NCBI RefSeq assembly: GCF_008692845.1
Contig: NZ_VXJW01000003.1
Span: 186,001-250,000 of the forward strand
From: Salmonella enterica subsp. arizonae
Lineage (GTDB): Bacteria; Pseudomonadota; Gammaproteobacteria; Enterobacterales; Enterobacteriaceae
Reading direction: 5' to 3'
Length of the DNA: 64,000 nt
The notes beneath the pieces were generated by a model. That model was not told where the DNA came from, did no database searches, and worked only from the letters and a program-made list of their open reading frames with translations. The translations under genes were made by a program, and so were the position numbers. Below, in pieces: positions 1 to 9,298 of this stretch (the stretch's first letter is position 1; each line of letters starts with the position of its first letter).

Positions 1-273
<273 letters not shown>

Positions 274-1566
274 ATGATCAACGGAAAAACCGCCAGCGAA
301 ATTTTTAACAGCATTCGTCAACACATTACCGCTGGCACATTACGAGCGGAGGATTCGCTTCCACCGGTACGGGAGCTGGCGAGCGAATTAAAGGTGAACC
401 GCAATACCGTCGCAGCAGCGTATAAACGGCTGATAACGGCGGGGCTGGCGCAAAGTTTAGGCCGCAATGGGACGGTGATTAAAGGCAGTCCGTCTCCCGT
501 AGCGCTGGAAGGCGGCGATCCGCATACGCCTCTGCGCGACCTTTCCGGCGGCAATCCCGACCCGCAGCGCTTGCCCGACCTCAGCCGTTATTTTGCCCGA
601 CTCAGCCGCACGCCGCATCTATACGGCGATGCGCCCGTTTCACCCGAACTGCACGCGTGGGCGGTACGTTGGCTACAGGATGCTATGCCCGTCGCAGGCG
701 AAATTGATATCACCAGCGGGGCTATCGACGCCATCGAAAGGCTGCTTTGCGCGCATCTGCTGCCGGGCGACAGCGTCGCGGTGGAAGATCCCTGCTTTTT
801 AAGCAGTATCAATATGCTGCGTTATGCCGGTTTTAGCGCCAGCCCGGTCAGCGTAGATAGCGAAGGGATGCAGCCTGAAAAGCTGGAACAAGCGCTAAGC
901 CAGGGCGCGCGGGCGGTTATTTTAACGCCGCGGGCGCACAACCCTACTGGCTGTAGCCTAAGCGCTCTCCGCGCCGCCGCGCTGCAAAATATCCTGGCGC
1001 GTTACCCTCAGATACTGGTCATTATCGACGATCACTTCGCCCTGCTTTCTTCATCGCCCTGGCAACCGGTGATTGCGCAGGCAACACAACACTGGGCGGT
1101 AATACGCTCCGTTTCCAAAACTCTCGGCCCCGATTTACGTCTCGCTATTATCGCCAGCGACAGCGCAACCTCGGCAAAACTTAGGCTGCGGCTAAATGCC
1201 GGTAGCCAGTGGGTCAGCCATCTGTTACAGGATCTGGTCTATGCTTGTCTGACCGACCCTGAGTATCAGCACAGGCTGACGCAAACGCGGCTGTTTTACG
1301 CCGCCCAGCAACAGAAACTGGCCTGCGCCCTACAACAGCATGGCATCGCCATTTCTCCCGGCGATGGCCTGAATGCCTGGCTCCCGCTGGAAACTCATAG
1401 CCAGGCGACTGCGTTTGCGCTAGCAAAATCCGGCTGGCTGGTACGCGAGGGAGAAGCCTTTGGCGTGAGCGCGTCGTCCCACGGTCTACGTATTACGCTG
1501 TCGACATTAAATGATAGTGAGATCAATATGCTGGCAGCTGATATCCATCAGGCGCTAAATCGCTAA
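274..1566 (+). CDS. ptsJ: MocR-family vitamin-B6 responsive regulator PtsJ
   Basis: This 430-residue protein has an N-terminal GntR-type winged helix (about 1-70, with LPPVRELASELKVNRNTV) joined to a fold-type I aminotransferase-like domain (about 90-430). The PLP-binding lysine is K282 in the motif SVSKTLGPDLR, and the NPTG motif is present near 223. In Salmonella, PtsJ is a PLP-sensing regulator of the adjacent divergent pdxK. The start ATG at 274 has only a weak ribosome site but gives the usual N-terminus. A frameshifted amidotransferase gene follows 14 bp downstream, probably in the same transcript. Confidence 0.95.
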   Translation: MINGKTASEIFNSIRQHITAGTLRAEDSLPPVRELASELKVNRNTVAAAYKRLITAGLAQSLGRNGTVIKGSPSPVALEGGDPHTPLRDLSGGNPDPQRLPDLSRYFARLSRTPHLYGDAPVSPELHAWAVRWLQDAMPVAGEIDITSGAIDAIERLLCAHLLPGDSVAVEDPCFLSSINMLRYAGFSASPVSVDSEGMQPEKLEQALSQGARAVILTPRAHNPTGCSLSALRAAALQNILARYPQILVIIDDHFALLSSSPWQPVIAQATQHWAVIRSVSKTLGPDLRLAIIASDSATSAKLRLRLNAGSQWVSHLLQDLVYACLTDPEYQHRLTQTRLFYAAQQQKLACALQQHGIAISPGDGLNAWLPLETHSQATAFALAKSGWLVREGEAFGVSASSHGLRITLSTLNDSEINMLAADIHQALNR

Positions 1567-1580
1567 CAGGGGAAAATAAC

Positions 1581-2227
1581 GTGCGAATTCATTTTGTTGT
1601 CCATGAGTCGTTTGAATCCACTGGCGCTTATCTGCAATGGGCTGAAGATCGCGGTTACGCCATTTCATGGTCGCGCGTCTATGCAGGAGAAGCGCTGCCG
1701 CTCAATGCCGATGGGTTCGATATGCTGGTTGTATTTGGCGGACACAGTCGCCGCGGACCACCCGCGAAGAGTGCCCGTATTTTGACTCTCGCGCCGAGCA
1801 GCATTTAATTAACCAGGCGATTACGGCCCGGCGAATGGTCATTGGCATCTGTCTTGGTTCGCAGCTCATTGGCGAGGCGCTGGGCGCCGCGGTGTGTCAA
1901 AGCCCGGAAAAAGAGATTGGTCACTACCCTATTACGCTCACTGAAGCCGGCCTGCGGCATCCATTTATCGACCACTTTGGTTCCCCGTTAACCGTCGGTC
2001 ACTGGCACAACGATATGCCGGGACTCACCGATCAGGCGACAGTGCTGGCAGAAAGCGAAGGTTGCCCGCGTCAGATAGTGCAGTACGGCAATTTTATCTA
2101 TGGCTTTCAGTGTCATATGGAATTTACCGTCGAGGCGGTTGAAGGGTTAATCCAGCATTCGCAGCAGGAACTGGCCGACGCGCAAGAGAAGCGTTTTATC
2201 CGTTCGGTCGCCGAGATGCGCACATAG
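1581..2227 (+). pseudogene. yfeJ: Frameshifted class I glutamine amidotransferase (YfeJ)
   Basis: Two overlapping frames together encode one class I glutamine amidotransferase of about 215 residues. Frame one starts at GTG 1581 behind AGGGGAAA and reads MRIHFVVHESFES through LVVFGG, then drifts and stops near 1808. The rest continues in another frame from about 1745 with SPRTTREECPYF, the nucleophile elbow GICLGSQ and the histidine motif GFQCHMEF. The frames rejoin if one C is restored near 1743, giving FGGPQSPR. The family resembles the glutaminase part of GMP synthase; a specific substrate is not known to me. As written the gene is broken. A sequencing error is possible because every active-site motif is otherwise intact. 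Confidence 0.85.
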
Positions 2228-2327
2228 AATTATCAGGAGATGAATAGAAAGCTGTGGCAGTTTCTCGATCGGTTGGTAGAGAACCATCAGCAATAACTTA
2301 TATAACTACTGATGGCGCTATGCTTAA

Positions 2328-2356
2328 CAGGCCTACAGTCGTGCTTCGTAAGCCTG
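2328..2356. repeat. REP-like imperfect hairpin downstream of cysM
   Basis: CAGGCCTAC and GTAAGCCTG form a 9-bp stem with one mismatch around an 11-base loop. It sits between the converging yfeJ and cysM ends and resembles an enterobacterial palindromic unit; it may end cysM transcription. Confidence 0.4.
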
Positions 2357-2379
2357 ATAAAACGCCATATAATATAGCG

Positions 2380-3291
2380 TTAAATTCCTGCCCCCTGGCT
2401 GAAGTGCTCTTCGCCAAACACGCCGGTAGACAGGTAACGGTCGCCGCGATCGCAGATAATCGCCACCACTAGCGCGCCAGGGTTGGCCTTCGCAATTCGA
2501 ATCGCACCGGCTACCGCGCCGCCGGAACTCACGCCGCAAAAAATACCTTCACGCACCGCCAGCTCACGCATGGTATTTTCCGCCTCCTGCTGATGAATAT
2601 CCAGCACCTCATCCACCAGCGGCGCACTGAAAATACCGGGCATATAGTCGGCAGGCCAGCGTCGAATACCCGGAATACAGCTTCCCTCTTCCGGCTGCAA
2701 TCCGACGATAGTCACCGCTTTATCCTGCTCACGCAGAAAGCGCGAAACGCCGGTAATCGTACCGGTCGTGCCCATACTGGAAACAAAATGGGTGATCCGC
2801 CCTGCGGTTTGCCGCCAGATTTCCGGGCCGGTAGTCGCGTAGTGGGCGTAAGGATTATCAGGATTATTAAATTGATCGAGCAGTTTGCCCTCGCCACGTT
2901 CAGCCATGGATAGCGCCAGATCGCGCGCCCCTTCCATTCCCTGCTCTTTGGTGACCAGAACCAGTTCCGCGCCATACGCCCGCATTGCCGACCGTCGCTC
3001 CTGGCTCATGTTGTCCGGCATCAACAGTTTCATGCGGTAACCTTTCAGCGCGGCGATCATCGCCAGCGCAATCCCGGTGTTGCCGCTGGTCGCTTCAATC
3101 AGTACATCGCCCGGTTTAATTTCCCCACGCTTTTCCGCCTCAACGATCATTGACAGCGCCGCGCGATCTTTCACCGATCCTGCCGGATTATTGCCTTCCA
3201 GCTTGACCCAAATTTCACTGCCATTATCCGGCGTCATCCGCTGTAATTTTACCAACGGCGTATTGCCGATTGTTTGTTCTAATGTGTTCAC
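2380..3291 (-). CDS. cysM: Cysteine synthase B (O-acetylserine sulfhydrylase B)
   Basis: The 303-residue length and the N-terminus MNTLEQTIGNTPLVKL match CysM, a PLP enzyme that makes cysteine from O-acetylserine and sulfide and can use thiosulfate to give S-sulfocysteine. The PLP lysine is K41 in NNPAGSVKDRAA, and the phosphate-binding loop GNTG appears as EATSGNTGIALA. It is the last gene of the cysPTWAM operon, 67 bp after cysA, which fits its link to thiosulfate uptake. The operon is known to be activated by CysB under sulfur limitation. Confidence 0.97.
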   Translation of the reverse strand: MNTLEQTIGNTPLVKLQRMTPDNGSEIWVKLEGNNPAGSVKDRAALSMIVEAEKRGEIKPGDVLIEATSGNTGIALAMIAALKGYRMKLLMPDNMSQERRSAMRAYGAELVLVTKEQGMEGARDLALSMAERGEGKLLDQFNNPDNPYAHYATTGPEIWRQTAGRITHFVSSMGTTGTITGVSRFLREQDKAVTIVGLQPEEGSCIPGIRRWPADYMPGIFSAPLVDEVLDIHQQEAENTMRELAVREGIFCGVSSGGAVAGAIRIAKANPGALVVAIICDRGDRYLSTGVFGEEHFSQGAGI

Positions 3292-3311
3292 GTTTTCTGT
3301 CCAACAAAATT

Positions 3312-3335
3312 CCCGGTGACGCTTCGCTTACCGGG
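3312..3335. repeat. Small inverted repeat between cysA and cysM
   Basis: CCCGGT and ACCGGG flank a 12-base spacer. This could be an RNA stem in the cysA-cysM spacer or a short REP-like unit. The role is unknown. Confidence 0.35.
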
Positions 3336-3358
3336 CGAGAAACAGGAAAATTAACCTA

Positions 3359-4453
3359 TCAAGCGGATTGCGCCAGAGCAAGCGCCTCATAAGGCTCAAT
3401 ACGCTCATCGCCGTGATATAAACGCGCGTGTTGCAGCCCGACAAACAGACGCTCGCCGCGCTGTGGGGCGTCATCGCCCGCCATCACCACCGTCAGCGGA
3501 TCGTGATACCACCCCTGCGGCTGCACCACTAGCTGTGTATAGTGGCCCTTCGGGCTGGCCTCAATGACCTGTACCGGTAACGGAGAATCCAGACTGGTGC
3601 GGCGGCTGATATCCACCTCCCACGGACGCAGGAACAGATCGACCGGCCCCTGGTACGCGGGCGTATACCCCAACGGCCAGCGGTGTGCGCCCACGTGGAA
3701 TTGTCCGCCGCGAATCGTTCCCTGGAGGCGGTTAACTTCCCCCATAAATTCCAGTACAAAGCGAGTAGACGGTTCACGCCACACCCGATCCGGCGCATCA
3801 GCCTGCTCGATATTGCCCTGACTCATCACCACCACCCGATCCGCCACTTCCGTCGCTTCTTCCTGATCGTGGGTAACAAAGACACTGGTAAATTTCAGCT
3901 CTTCATGCAGTTGGCGCAACCAGCGACGTAGTTCTTTACGTACCTGGGCATCCAGCGCGCCAAACGGTTCATCCAGCAGCAAAATTTGCGGTTCCACAGC
4001 GAGCGCGCGCGCCAGCGCCACGCGCTGTTTCTGTCCGCCGGAAAGCTGAGCGGGGAAGCGATCCGCCAGGTGCGCCAGTTGAACCATTTCAAGCAATTGC
4101 GTCACTTTTGTTTTAATCGCCGCCGCATTTGGACGTTCGCGTCGCGGCAGTACCGTCAGGCCGAAAGCAATATTGTCGAACACGGTCATATGACGAAACA
4201 GCGCATAATGCTGAAACACAAAGCCGACTTTACGCTCACGCGCGTGCAGGCGGCTGACGTCTGTACCGTGAAAGCGAATATGTCCGCTGCTCTGATGTTC
4301 CAGTCCGGCAATAATTCGCAGCAGCGTCGTTTTGCCGGAACCAGACGGCCCTAACAAGGCAACCATCTGACCGGAAGGAATATCCAGCGAGATATCATTC
4401 AGTACCAGGGTGCGACCAAACGATTTCTTAATTCTGGCGATCTCAATGCTCAT
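3359..4453 (-). CDS. cysA: Sulfate/thiosulfate ABC transporter ATPase CysA
   Basis: The 364-residue protein is the ATP-hydrolysing subunit of the sulfate/thiosulfate importer. Walker A is GPSGSGKTT (35-43), the signature is LSGGQKQR, and Walker B is [12 protein letters not shown], followed by the switch histidine in VTHDQEEA. The C-terminal part is the regulatory TOBE-like domain typical of this subfamily. Its start overlaps the end of cysW by 11 bp, so translation is probably coupled. It works with CysT/CysW in the inner membrane and the periplasmic binding proteins CysP or Sbp. Confidence 0.97.
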   Translation of the reverse strand: MSIEIARIKKSFGRTLVLNDISLDIPSGQMVALLGPSGSGKTTLLRIIAGLEHQSSGHIRFHGTDVSRLHARERKVGFVFQHYALFRHMTVFDNIAFGLTVLPRRERPNAAAIKTKVTQLLEMVQLAHLADRFPAQLSGGQKQRVALARALAVEPQILLLDEPFGALDAQVRKELRRWLRQLHEELKFTSVFVTHDQEEATEVADRVVVMSQGNIEQADAPDRVWREPSTRFVLEFMGEVNRLQGTIRGGQFHVGAHRWPLGYTPAYQGPVDLFLRPWEVDISRRTSLDSPLPVQVIEASPKGHYTQLVVQPQGWYHDPLTVVMAGDDAPQRGERLFVGLQHARLYHGDERIEPYEALALAQSA

Positions 4454-5318
4454 GATTTTCCTCCTGTTGCGCGCGTTTTTCCTGATGTTCCAGACGCCAT
4501 TGCAATATGCTCTTCAAAAACAGGGTAATAATCGCCATTAACGTCAACAATGCGGCGGCAGTAAAGGAACCGACGGTGTTGTAGTCCTGCTCCAGTAATT
4601 CAATCTGTAACGGTAGCGATAACGTTTCGCCGCGAATCGAGCCGGAAACCACCGACACCGCGCCAAACTCGCCAATCGCGCGGGCGTTGGTTAATACCAC
4701 GCCGTACAAAAGCGCCCAGCGAATATTCGGCAACGTTACGCGACGGAACATTTGCCAGCCGGAGGCGCCCAGTAAAATCGCCGCCTCATCCTCCTGGCTG
4801 CCCTGACTGAGCATCACCGGCACCAGTTCGCGCACCACAAACGGACAGGTGACGAAAATAGTGACCAGTACCATCCCCGGCCAGGAGAACATAATTTGCA
4901 GATTATGTTCATCCAGCCAGCCGCCCAGCGGACCGTTGGAGCCGTAAAACAGCAGATAGACCAGACCCGCCACCACCGGCGAGACGGCAAAGGGAATATC
5001 CAGCAGAGTCAGCAGTAGCTGACGACCCGGAAAGTTAAAGCGCGTCACCAGCCACGCCAGCAAAATGCCGAACACCAGATTGACCGGTACCGCAATCAGG
5101 GCAATCAACACCGTCAGCCAGATGGCGTGCAGCATGTCCGGATCGGCCAGATTTTGCAGCACTGGCATTAGCCCTTTGCTGAACGCCTGCACGAAGATGT
5201 AGATCATCGGCACCAGCAGAATAAATGCCGAGACCAACATCCCGATGATAATCAGAAACCATTTTCCCCAGTTAATACGGGGGGCGTCATATCGCGTCAA
5301 TTGAGTAACTTCCGCCAT
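4443..5318 (-). CDS. cysW: Sulfate/thiosulfate ABC transporter permease CysW
   Basis: A 291-residue inner-membrane permease with about six hydrophobic segments, the first near residues 20-45. The EAA-type cytoplasmic loop that contacts CysA reads [22 protein letters not shown]. CysW pairs with CysT to form the transmembrane channel. Its ATG at 5318 shares one base with the cysT stop codon, so the two are translationally coupled. Length and sequence are as expected for the family. Confidence 0.97.
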   Translation of the reverse strand: MAEVTQLTRYDAPRINWGKWFLIIIGMLVSAFILLVPMIYIFVQAFSKGLMPVLQNLADPDMLHAIWLTVLIALIAVPVNLVFGILLAWLVTRFNFPGRQLLLTLLDIPFAVSPVVAGLVYLLFYGSNGPLGGWLDEHNLQIMFSWPGMVLVTIFVTCPFVVRELVPVMLSQGSQEDEAAILLGASGWQMFRRVTLPNIRWALLYGVVLTNARAIGEFGAVSVVSGSIRGETLSLPLQIELLEQDYNTVGSFTAAALLTLMAIITLFLKSILQWRLEHQEKRAQQEENHEH

Positions 5319-6151
5319 TAGTGACCTACCACGCGTCGGCCAAAGCGACTTTGTAACGTGTTAATCGAAAACAGTAGCAACAAGGATGCCGCAAGGATCA
5401 CCGAGGCAATGGCGCTGGCGGCGGGATAGTCAAACTCCTGCAAACGTACAAAAATCATCAGCGAGGTCACTTCTGTTTTCCACGCGATATTCCCGGCGAT
5501 AAAAATCACCGCGCCAAACTCGCCAAGGCTGCGGGTAAACGACAGGGCGATCCCCGCCACCAACGCAGGCGACAGCTCAGGCAGCACCACTTTGCGAAAA
5601 CTTTGCAGGCGGGTGGCCCCCAGCGTTTGTGCCGCTTCTTCATATTCCGGCCCCAGTTCTTCCAGTACCGGCTGGACGGTACGCACCACAAATGGAATGC
5701 TGGTAAAGGCCATCGCCACCGCAATACCGAGCCAGGTATAGGTGACTTTGATATCAAACTGCGCGAGAAACTGCCCGTAAAAACCGTTCACCGAGAATAG
5801 CGAGGCCAGCGTTAACCCCGCTACTGCCGTCGGCAGGGCAAACGGCAGATCCATCAGCGCATCCAACAACGTGCGCCCAGGAAAACGATAACGAGTTAAA
5901 ATCCACGCCATCAGCAGACCAAACACGCCGTTAAAAATCGACGCCACAAATGCCGCCAGCAGCGTCACTTTATAGGCGGCCACCACCTGCGGGTTGGTCA
6001 CGACATCCCAGTATTGCGCCCAGCTCATTTGTGAAAGCTGCATCACCAGCGCGCTCAGCGGCAACAGCAGAATCAGGCAAACAAACAGCAAACTGGTGCC
6101 CAGGCTTAACGTAAAGCCGGGCAGCACGCGTCGGGAAGACATGGCAAGCAT
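5318..6151 (-). CDS. cysT: Sulfate/thiosulfate ABC transporter permease CysT (CysU)
   Basis: A 277-residue permease with several membrane segments and the EAA loop EYEEAAQTLGATRLQSFRKV that docks on CysA. It is the partner of CysW in the sulfate/thiosulfate channel. The start codon at 6151 overlaps the last base of the cysP stop, another one-base overlap typical of this tightly packed operon. Nothing unusual is seen. Confidence 0.97.
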   Translation of the reverse strand: MLAMSSRRVLPGFTLSLGTSLLFVCLILLLPLSALVMQLSQMSWAQYWDVVTNPQVVAAYKVTLLAAFVASIFNGVFGLLMAWILTRYRFPGRTLLDALMDLPFALPTAVAGLTLASLFSVNGFYGQFLAQFDIKVTYTWLGIAVAMAFTSIPFVVRTVQPVLEELGPEYEEAAQTLGATRLQSFRKVVLPELSPALVAGIALSFTRSLGEFGAVIFIAGNIAWKTEVTSLMIFVRLQEFDYPAASAIASVILAASLLLLFSINTLQSRFGRRVVGH

Positions 6152-7167
6152 TACTTACGTCCCGCCGCCAGCAGTTTGTCCAGCTCGCCGCCGCTGGCAA
6201 AGTGGGTTTTCATCACTTCCGGCCAGGAACCAAACTTTTCTTCCACGCGGAACAATTCGGTCTGCGGGAATTTATCTGTCTGCTTACTCATGACTTCAGG
6301 GTTGTTCACGCGGTAGTAGTAATCGGTGATGATGGTCTGCGCCTGCGGAGTGTACAGGTAGTTCAGGTAAGCTTTGGCGGCTTTCTCTGTGCCGTTGGCC
6401 TTGACGTTTTTATCCACCCAGGCGACCGGGAACTCAGCAAGAATGTTCGTTTTCGGGATCACAACTTCAAATCCCTGGGCTTCATATTGTTTGCGGATGT
6501 TGTTCACTTCCGATTCAAAGCTAATCAGCACATCGCCCAGACCACGTTCAGCAAAGGTGGTAGTGGCGCCGCGACCGCCGGTATCAAACACTTCGACGTT
6601 TTTCAGAAACTGGGTCATAAACTGTTCGGTTTTAGCTTTGTCGCCGCCGTCCGCGTTATCCGCCGCTCCCCATGCCGCCAGATACGTGTAACGGGCGTTA
6701 CCGGAGGTTTTCGGGTTAGGGAAAATCAACTTTACATCCGGTCGCACCAGATCATTCCAGTCGTGGATATTTTTCGGGTTTCCTTTGCGCACCAGAAACC
6801 CCATCGTGGAGTAGAACGGCGAACTATTGTTCGGCAGACGGCGTTGCCAGCCAGCCGGGAGCAGTTTGCCTTTGTCATGGAGAATTTGTACGTCAGTCAC
6901 CTGATTATAGGTTACTACGTCTGCCTTCAGCCCCTGCAAAATCGCCAGCGCCTGTTTTGATGAGCCGGCATGAGATTGCTTAATCGTCAGCTTGTCACCG
7001 CCGTTGTCTTTCTCCCACTGCTGCTCAAAAGGCGGATTGAGGGCGGCAAACAACTCGCGGGAGACGTCGTAAGAGCTGTTCAGCAGTGCCAAAGCCTGTG
7101 CCTGACCGACCATTAACAGAGACGCCGCCAGCATCAGATAGCTTTTTTTCAGGAAGTTAACGGCCAT
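6151..7167 (-). CDS. cysP: Periplasmic thiosulfate-binding protein CysP
   Basis: This 338-residue secreted protein begins with a signal peptide (basic FLKKSY, then a hydrophobic run, probable cleavage after AQA at residue 25). The mature protein is a type 2 periplasmic solute-binding protein of the sulfate/thiosulfate class, which hands ligand to CysT/CysW. It is the first gene of cysPTWAM and has a good ribosome site (AAGGGG) before the ATG at 7167. Expression in enterics depends on CysB and an inducer derived from O-acetylserine. Confidence 0.97.
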   Translation of the reverse strand: MAVNFLKKSYLMLAASLLMVGQAQALALLNSSYDVSRELFAALNPPFEQQWEKDNGGDKLTIKQSHAGSSKQALAILQGLKADVVTYNQVTDVQILHDKGKLLPAGWQRRLPNNSSPFYSTMGFLVRKGNPKNIHDWNDLVRPDVKLIFPNPKTSGNARYTYLAAWGAADNADGGDKAKTEQFMTQFLKNVEVFDTGGRGATTTFAERGLGDVLISFESEVNNIRKQYEAQGFEVVIPKTNILAEFPVAWVDKNVKANGTEKAAKAYLNYLYTPQAQTIITDYYYRVNNPEVMSKQTDKFPQTELFRVEEKFGSWPEVMKTHFASGGELDKLLAAGRK

Positions 7168-7285
7168 TGCGCCCCTTATAAATTTAATGACTTTCTTATA
7201 GTCATCATATTTATAACGAGTGCAAAAGGCGTAACGGTTTTATATACCGTTTATTGATTTCAAAGTCGAAAAGGGAATAAGAGAA
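7168..7285 (-). promoter_or_regulatory. cysP promoter region
   Basis: This AT-rich 118-bp stretch lies directly upstream of cysP and must carry the cysPTWAM promoter and the CysB sites known for this operon. I could not place the CysB boxes by eye because they are poorly conserved. Confidence 0.5.
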
Positions 7286-7310
7286 TCCCTCCCCACGCTG
7301 AGTGAGGAGG
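7286..7310 (-). terminator. Probable ucpA terminator
   Basis: On the minus strand CCTCCTCAC and GTGGGGAGG form a 9-bp stem with one mismatch around a five-base loop, about 14 bp past the ucpA stop. A moderately T-rich run follows, so this is a plausible intrinsic terminator that insulates cysP. Confidence 0.5.
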
Positions 7311-7323
7311 AAACCGACATCAA

Positions 7324-8115
7324 TCAGACGCCTACGCTCACGCTTTCAGGCAGGGTGCTGCCGCCATCAATGACGTTTTGCGTTCCGGTAAGATAGCTGG
7401 ACTCATCGGAAGCCAGGAACGCCGCCAGCTCTCCTACTTCCAGCGGATCGGCAAGACGGCGTAGCGGAATGGCTTTTGCCATTTCAGTTAATACCGACTC
7501 CGGATCTTCAGGGTTAGACTGACGGGCAATGCTTTCCGCCATCGGCGTTCTTACATAACCGGGGCAGATAGCATTCACGCGAATACCGGACTGCGCATAC
7601 TCCACCGCCAGCGATTTGGTTAAACCGACAATGGCGGCTTTCGACAACGCATAGGCCGTTTCGCCAGGGTCCGCCACCATATCTCCCGTGACGGAAGACA
7701 TCATCACAATACGGCCATCTTTACGTTTGATCATCTCAGGCAGGACGGCTTTGGTCACGTTCCAGACGCCTTTAATATTAATATCAATGTGAAAATCGCG
7801 ATCTTCTTCACTCATATCAAGGAAGTTGCCCAGACGGCATACGCCAGCGTTATTCACCAAAATATCAATTCTACCTTCAATCTCTTTAGCGCGCGCAACC
7901 GCCGCCTGCACCGAAGCAAAATCCCTGACGTCAGCCTTAACGGCAGTACAGCGGTGTCCGCGCCCGCCCAGTTCATCCGCCAGCTTTTCAATCTCATCGG
8001 AGATATCCAGCAAGATTAAGTTCGCGCCGTGGCGTGCGAATACGCGGACGATCCCTTCGCCGATGCCCTGTGATGCGCCCGTAACCAATGCTGTCTTGCC
8101 CGTGAGTTTACCCAT
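7324..8115 (-). CDS. ucpA: Short-chain dehydrogenase UcpA
   Basis: A 263-residue classical short-chain dehydrogenase/reductase. The Rossmann cofactor motif is TGASQGIG near the N-terminus, NNAGV follows, and the catalytic Tyr-Lys pair lies in YALSKAAIVG with the upstream serine in MMSSVTGD. The physiological substrate is not established; in E. coli ucpA lies next to cysP as here. I chose the ATG at 8115, preceded by AAGGAG, over a TTG two codons upstream because it gives the family N-terminus MGKLTGKTAL. Confidence 0.95.
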   Translation of the reverse strand: MGKLTGKTALVTGASQGIGEGIVRVFARHGANLILLDISDEIEKLADELGGRGHRCTAVKADVRDFASVQAAVARAKEIEGRIDILVNNAGVCRLGNFLDMSEEDRDFHIDINIKGVWNVTKAVLPEMIKRKDGRIVMMSSVTGDMVADPGETAYALSKAAIVGLTKSLAVEYAQSGIRVNAICPGYVRTPMAESIARQSNPEDPESVLTEMAKAIPLRRLADPLEVGELAAFLASDESSYLTGTQNVIDGGSTLPESVSVGV

Positions 8116-8232
8116 TTTCAATGTCTCCTTTTGAATATGGAGTCTTACACTCCATTAACACTGAAAATACAGTAATATCAAATAAGTGCTGAGGAATAGC
8201 TCACTATTTAGGGAAACCCTGAGCAAAAACCG

Positions 8233-9096
8233 CTAGCTTCGATCCAAAAGCGTAATCAGTTCGCTGCTGCGTTCGATCATGCGAAGCGACTCTACGTCGT
8301 TCAATTGCACCATGCCGACGAAAAGCAGGTCGGTGACCGAGTTTTGCGCCGTTCGGGTAGACATAGACGAGCTGCGCCATTCCGTCTCGCCGGAAACGGT
8401 ATCCAGCGTGTAATCCGCCAGCCGTCGCAGCGGAGAATCAGCCAATGAGGTAATCGCAATCACCGTCGCGCCCTGCTTACGGGCCGCCTCAGCGCAAAGC
8501 ACAATCTCTTTTTTTGATCCGCTATAAGAAATGGCGATTTGCACATCTCCTTGCCGTAACGCTTGGGCAATCGTTGCCTGCACATGGGTGTCGACCTCGC
8601 AGGCAACGCGAAAACCTATTTTCATCAGCTTAAAGGATAAATCGCGCCCCACCAGGGCCGATCCTCCGACTCCGGTAATCTGAATGAGCGGAGCCTTACT
8701 GATAAGGTTAATCACCTGCTCCAGTCGCTCGTAATCCATCAGATTATAGGTCTCTTCAAGAGCGACAATTTTTTCCCTGTTCAGCTTACGGGCCATCATC
8801 TCCAGGCTGTCTTCACTGGTAATGGAGCTGTGCAAATGCACGGCCTTGTCCCGCTTCTTTTCACGACTGACGCTGTGTTCTTCAATGAGCGCCATTCGAA
8901 GTTCAGTGAACCCATTCGCCCCCAATTTTTGGGCAAATTTCACAATACTCGACTGGCTGATCTCCAACTGCTTCGCCATATTGCGGGAGGAAACCGTTTT
9001 CAATTCACCAACATGCGCCAGCAGGAAAGTGGCAATTTTCTGCTCGTTTTCCGTAAACTCGCCCTCTGCATTACGCATTTTCGCCAGATATAGCAT
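8233..9096 (-). CDS. murR: RpiR-family repressor MurR
   Basis: This 287-residue regulator has an N-terminal RpiR-type helix-turn-helix (about 1-77, with [20 protein letters not shown]) and a C-terminal SIS sugar-phosphate-binding domain (about 125-260, with [13 protein letters not shown]). In E. coli MurR represses murQP and is released by MurNAc 6-phosphate. Here it is divergent from a longer set of genes (porin, DUF2057 protein, murQ, murP, yfeW), and two matching inverted repeats lie upstream of its start, consistent with the same control. Confidence 0.95.
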   Translation of the reverse strand: MLYLAKMRNAEGEFTENEQKIATFLLAHVGELKTVSSRNMAKQLEISQSSIVKFAQKLGANGFTELRMALIEEHSVSREKKRDKAVHLHSSITSEDSLEMMARKLNREKIVALEETYNLMDYERLEQVINLISKAPLIQITGVGGSALVGRDLSFKLMKIGFRVACEVDTHVQATIAQALRQGDVQIAISYSGSKKEIVLCAEAARKQGATVIAITSLADSPLRRLADYTLDTVSGETEWRSSSMSTRTAQNSVTDLLFVGMVQLNDVESLRMIERSSELITLLDRS

Positions 9097-9119
9097 CTCT
9101 CTTCCACTCCCGTAATCAT

Positions 9120-9134
9120 GGAATCATTAATTCC
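9120..9134. promoter_or_regulatory. Candidate MurR operator 1 (GGAAT-N5-ATTCC)
   Basis: A perfect inverted repeat, GGAAT CATTA ATTCC, with extra flanking T/A symmetry, lies 24 bp upstream of the murR start. The same half-sites recur at 9233-9247. MurR is known to act at a divergent control region with inverted repeats; assigning these sites to MurR is inference. Confidence 0.55.
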
Positions 9135-9232
9135 AACGCACGTTCCGCAGGATAACACAAGCCTGGTTAGAATTTGATAGCCCTCACATTATTTGTATTA
9201 CGATTCATTTATTCCGTTGAAAATTACACCAA

Positions 9233-9247
9233 GGAATATATGATTCC
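9233..9247. promoter_or_regulatory. Candidate MurR operator 2 (GGAAT-N5-ATTCC)
   Basis: A second perfect copy, GGAAT ATATG ATTCC, extended to AAGGAAT/ATTCCTT, lies about 50 bp upstream of the porin start. Its centre is 113 bp from that of the first copy. This position suits repression of the rightward promoter. Confidence 0.55.
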
Positions 9248-9298
9248 TTTTGTTGTTTATGGCAATGACGACATACACACTGAAAAAGGATAATCATA

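Noticed and set aside
1581-2227. Programmed ribosomal frameshift in yfeJ
   Set aside because: No slippery heptamer or downstream stimulatory structure is visible at the shift point; simple mutation or sequence error explains it better.
2254-2472. 72-codon ORF after yfeJ
   Set aside because: It overlaps the REP-like hairpin and runs into the cysM 3' end on the opposite strand, with no conserved features.
6202-6960. 252-codon open frame on the plus strand
   Set aside because: Antisense to cysP, phenylalanine- and histidine-rich, without recognisable domain or ribosome site.
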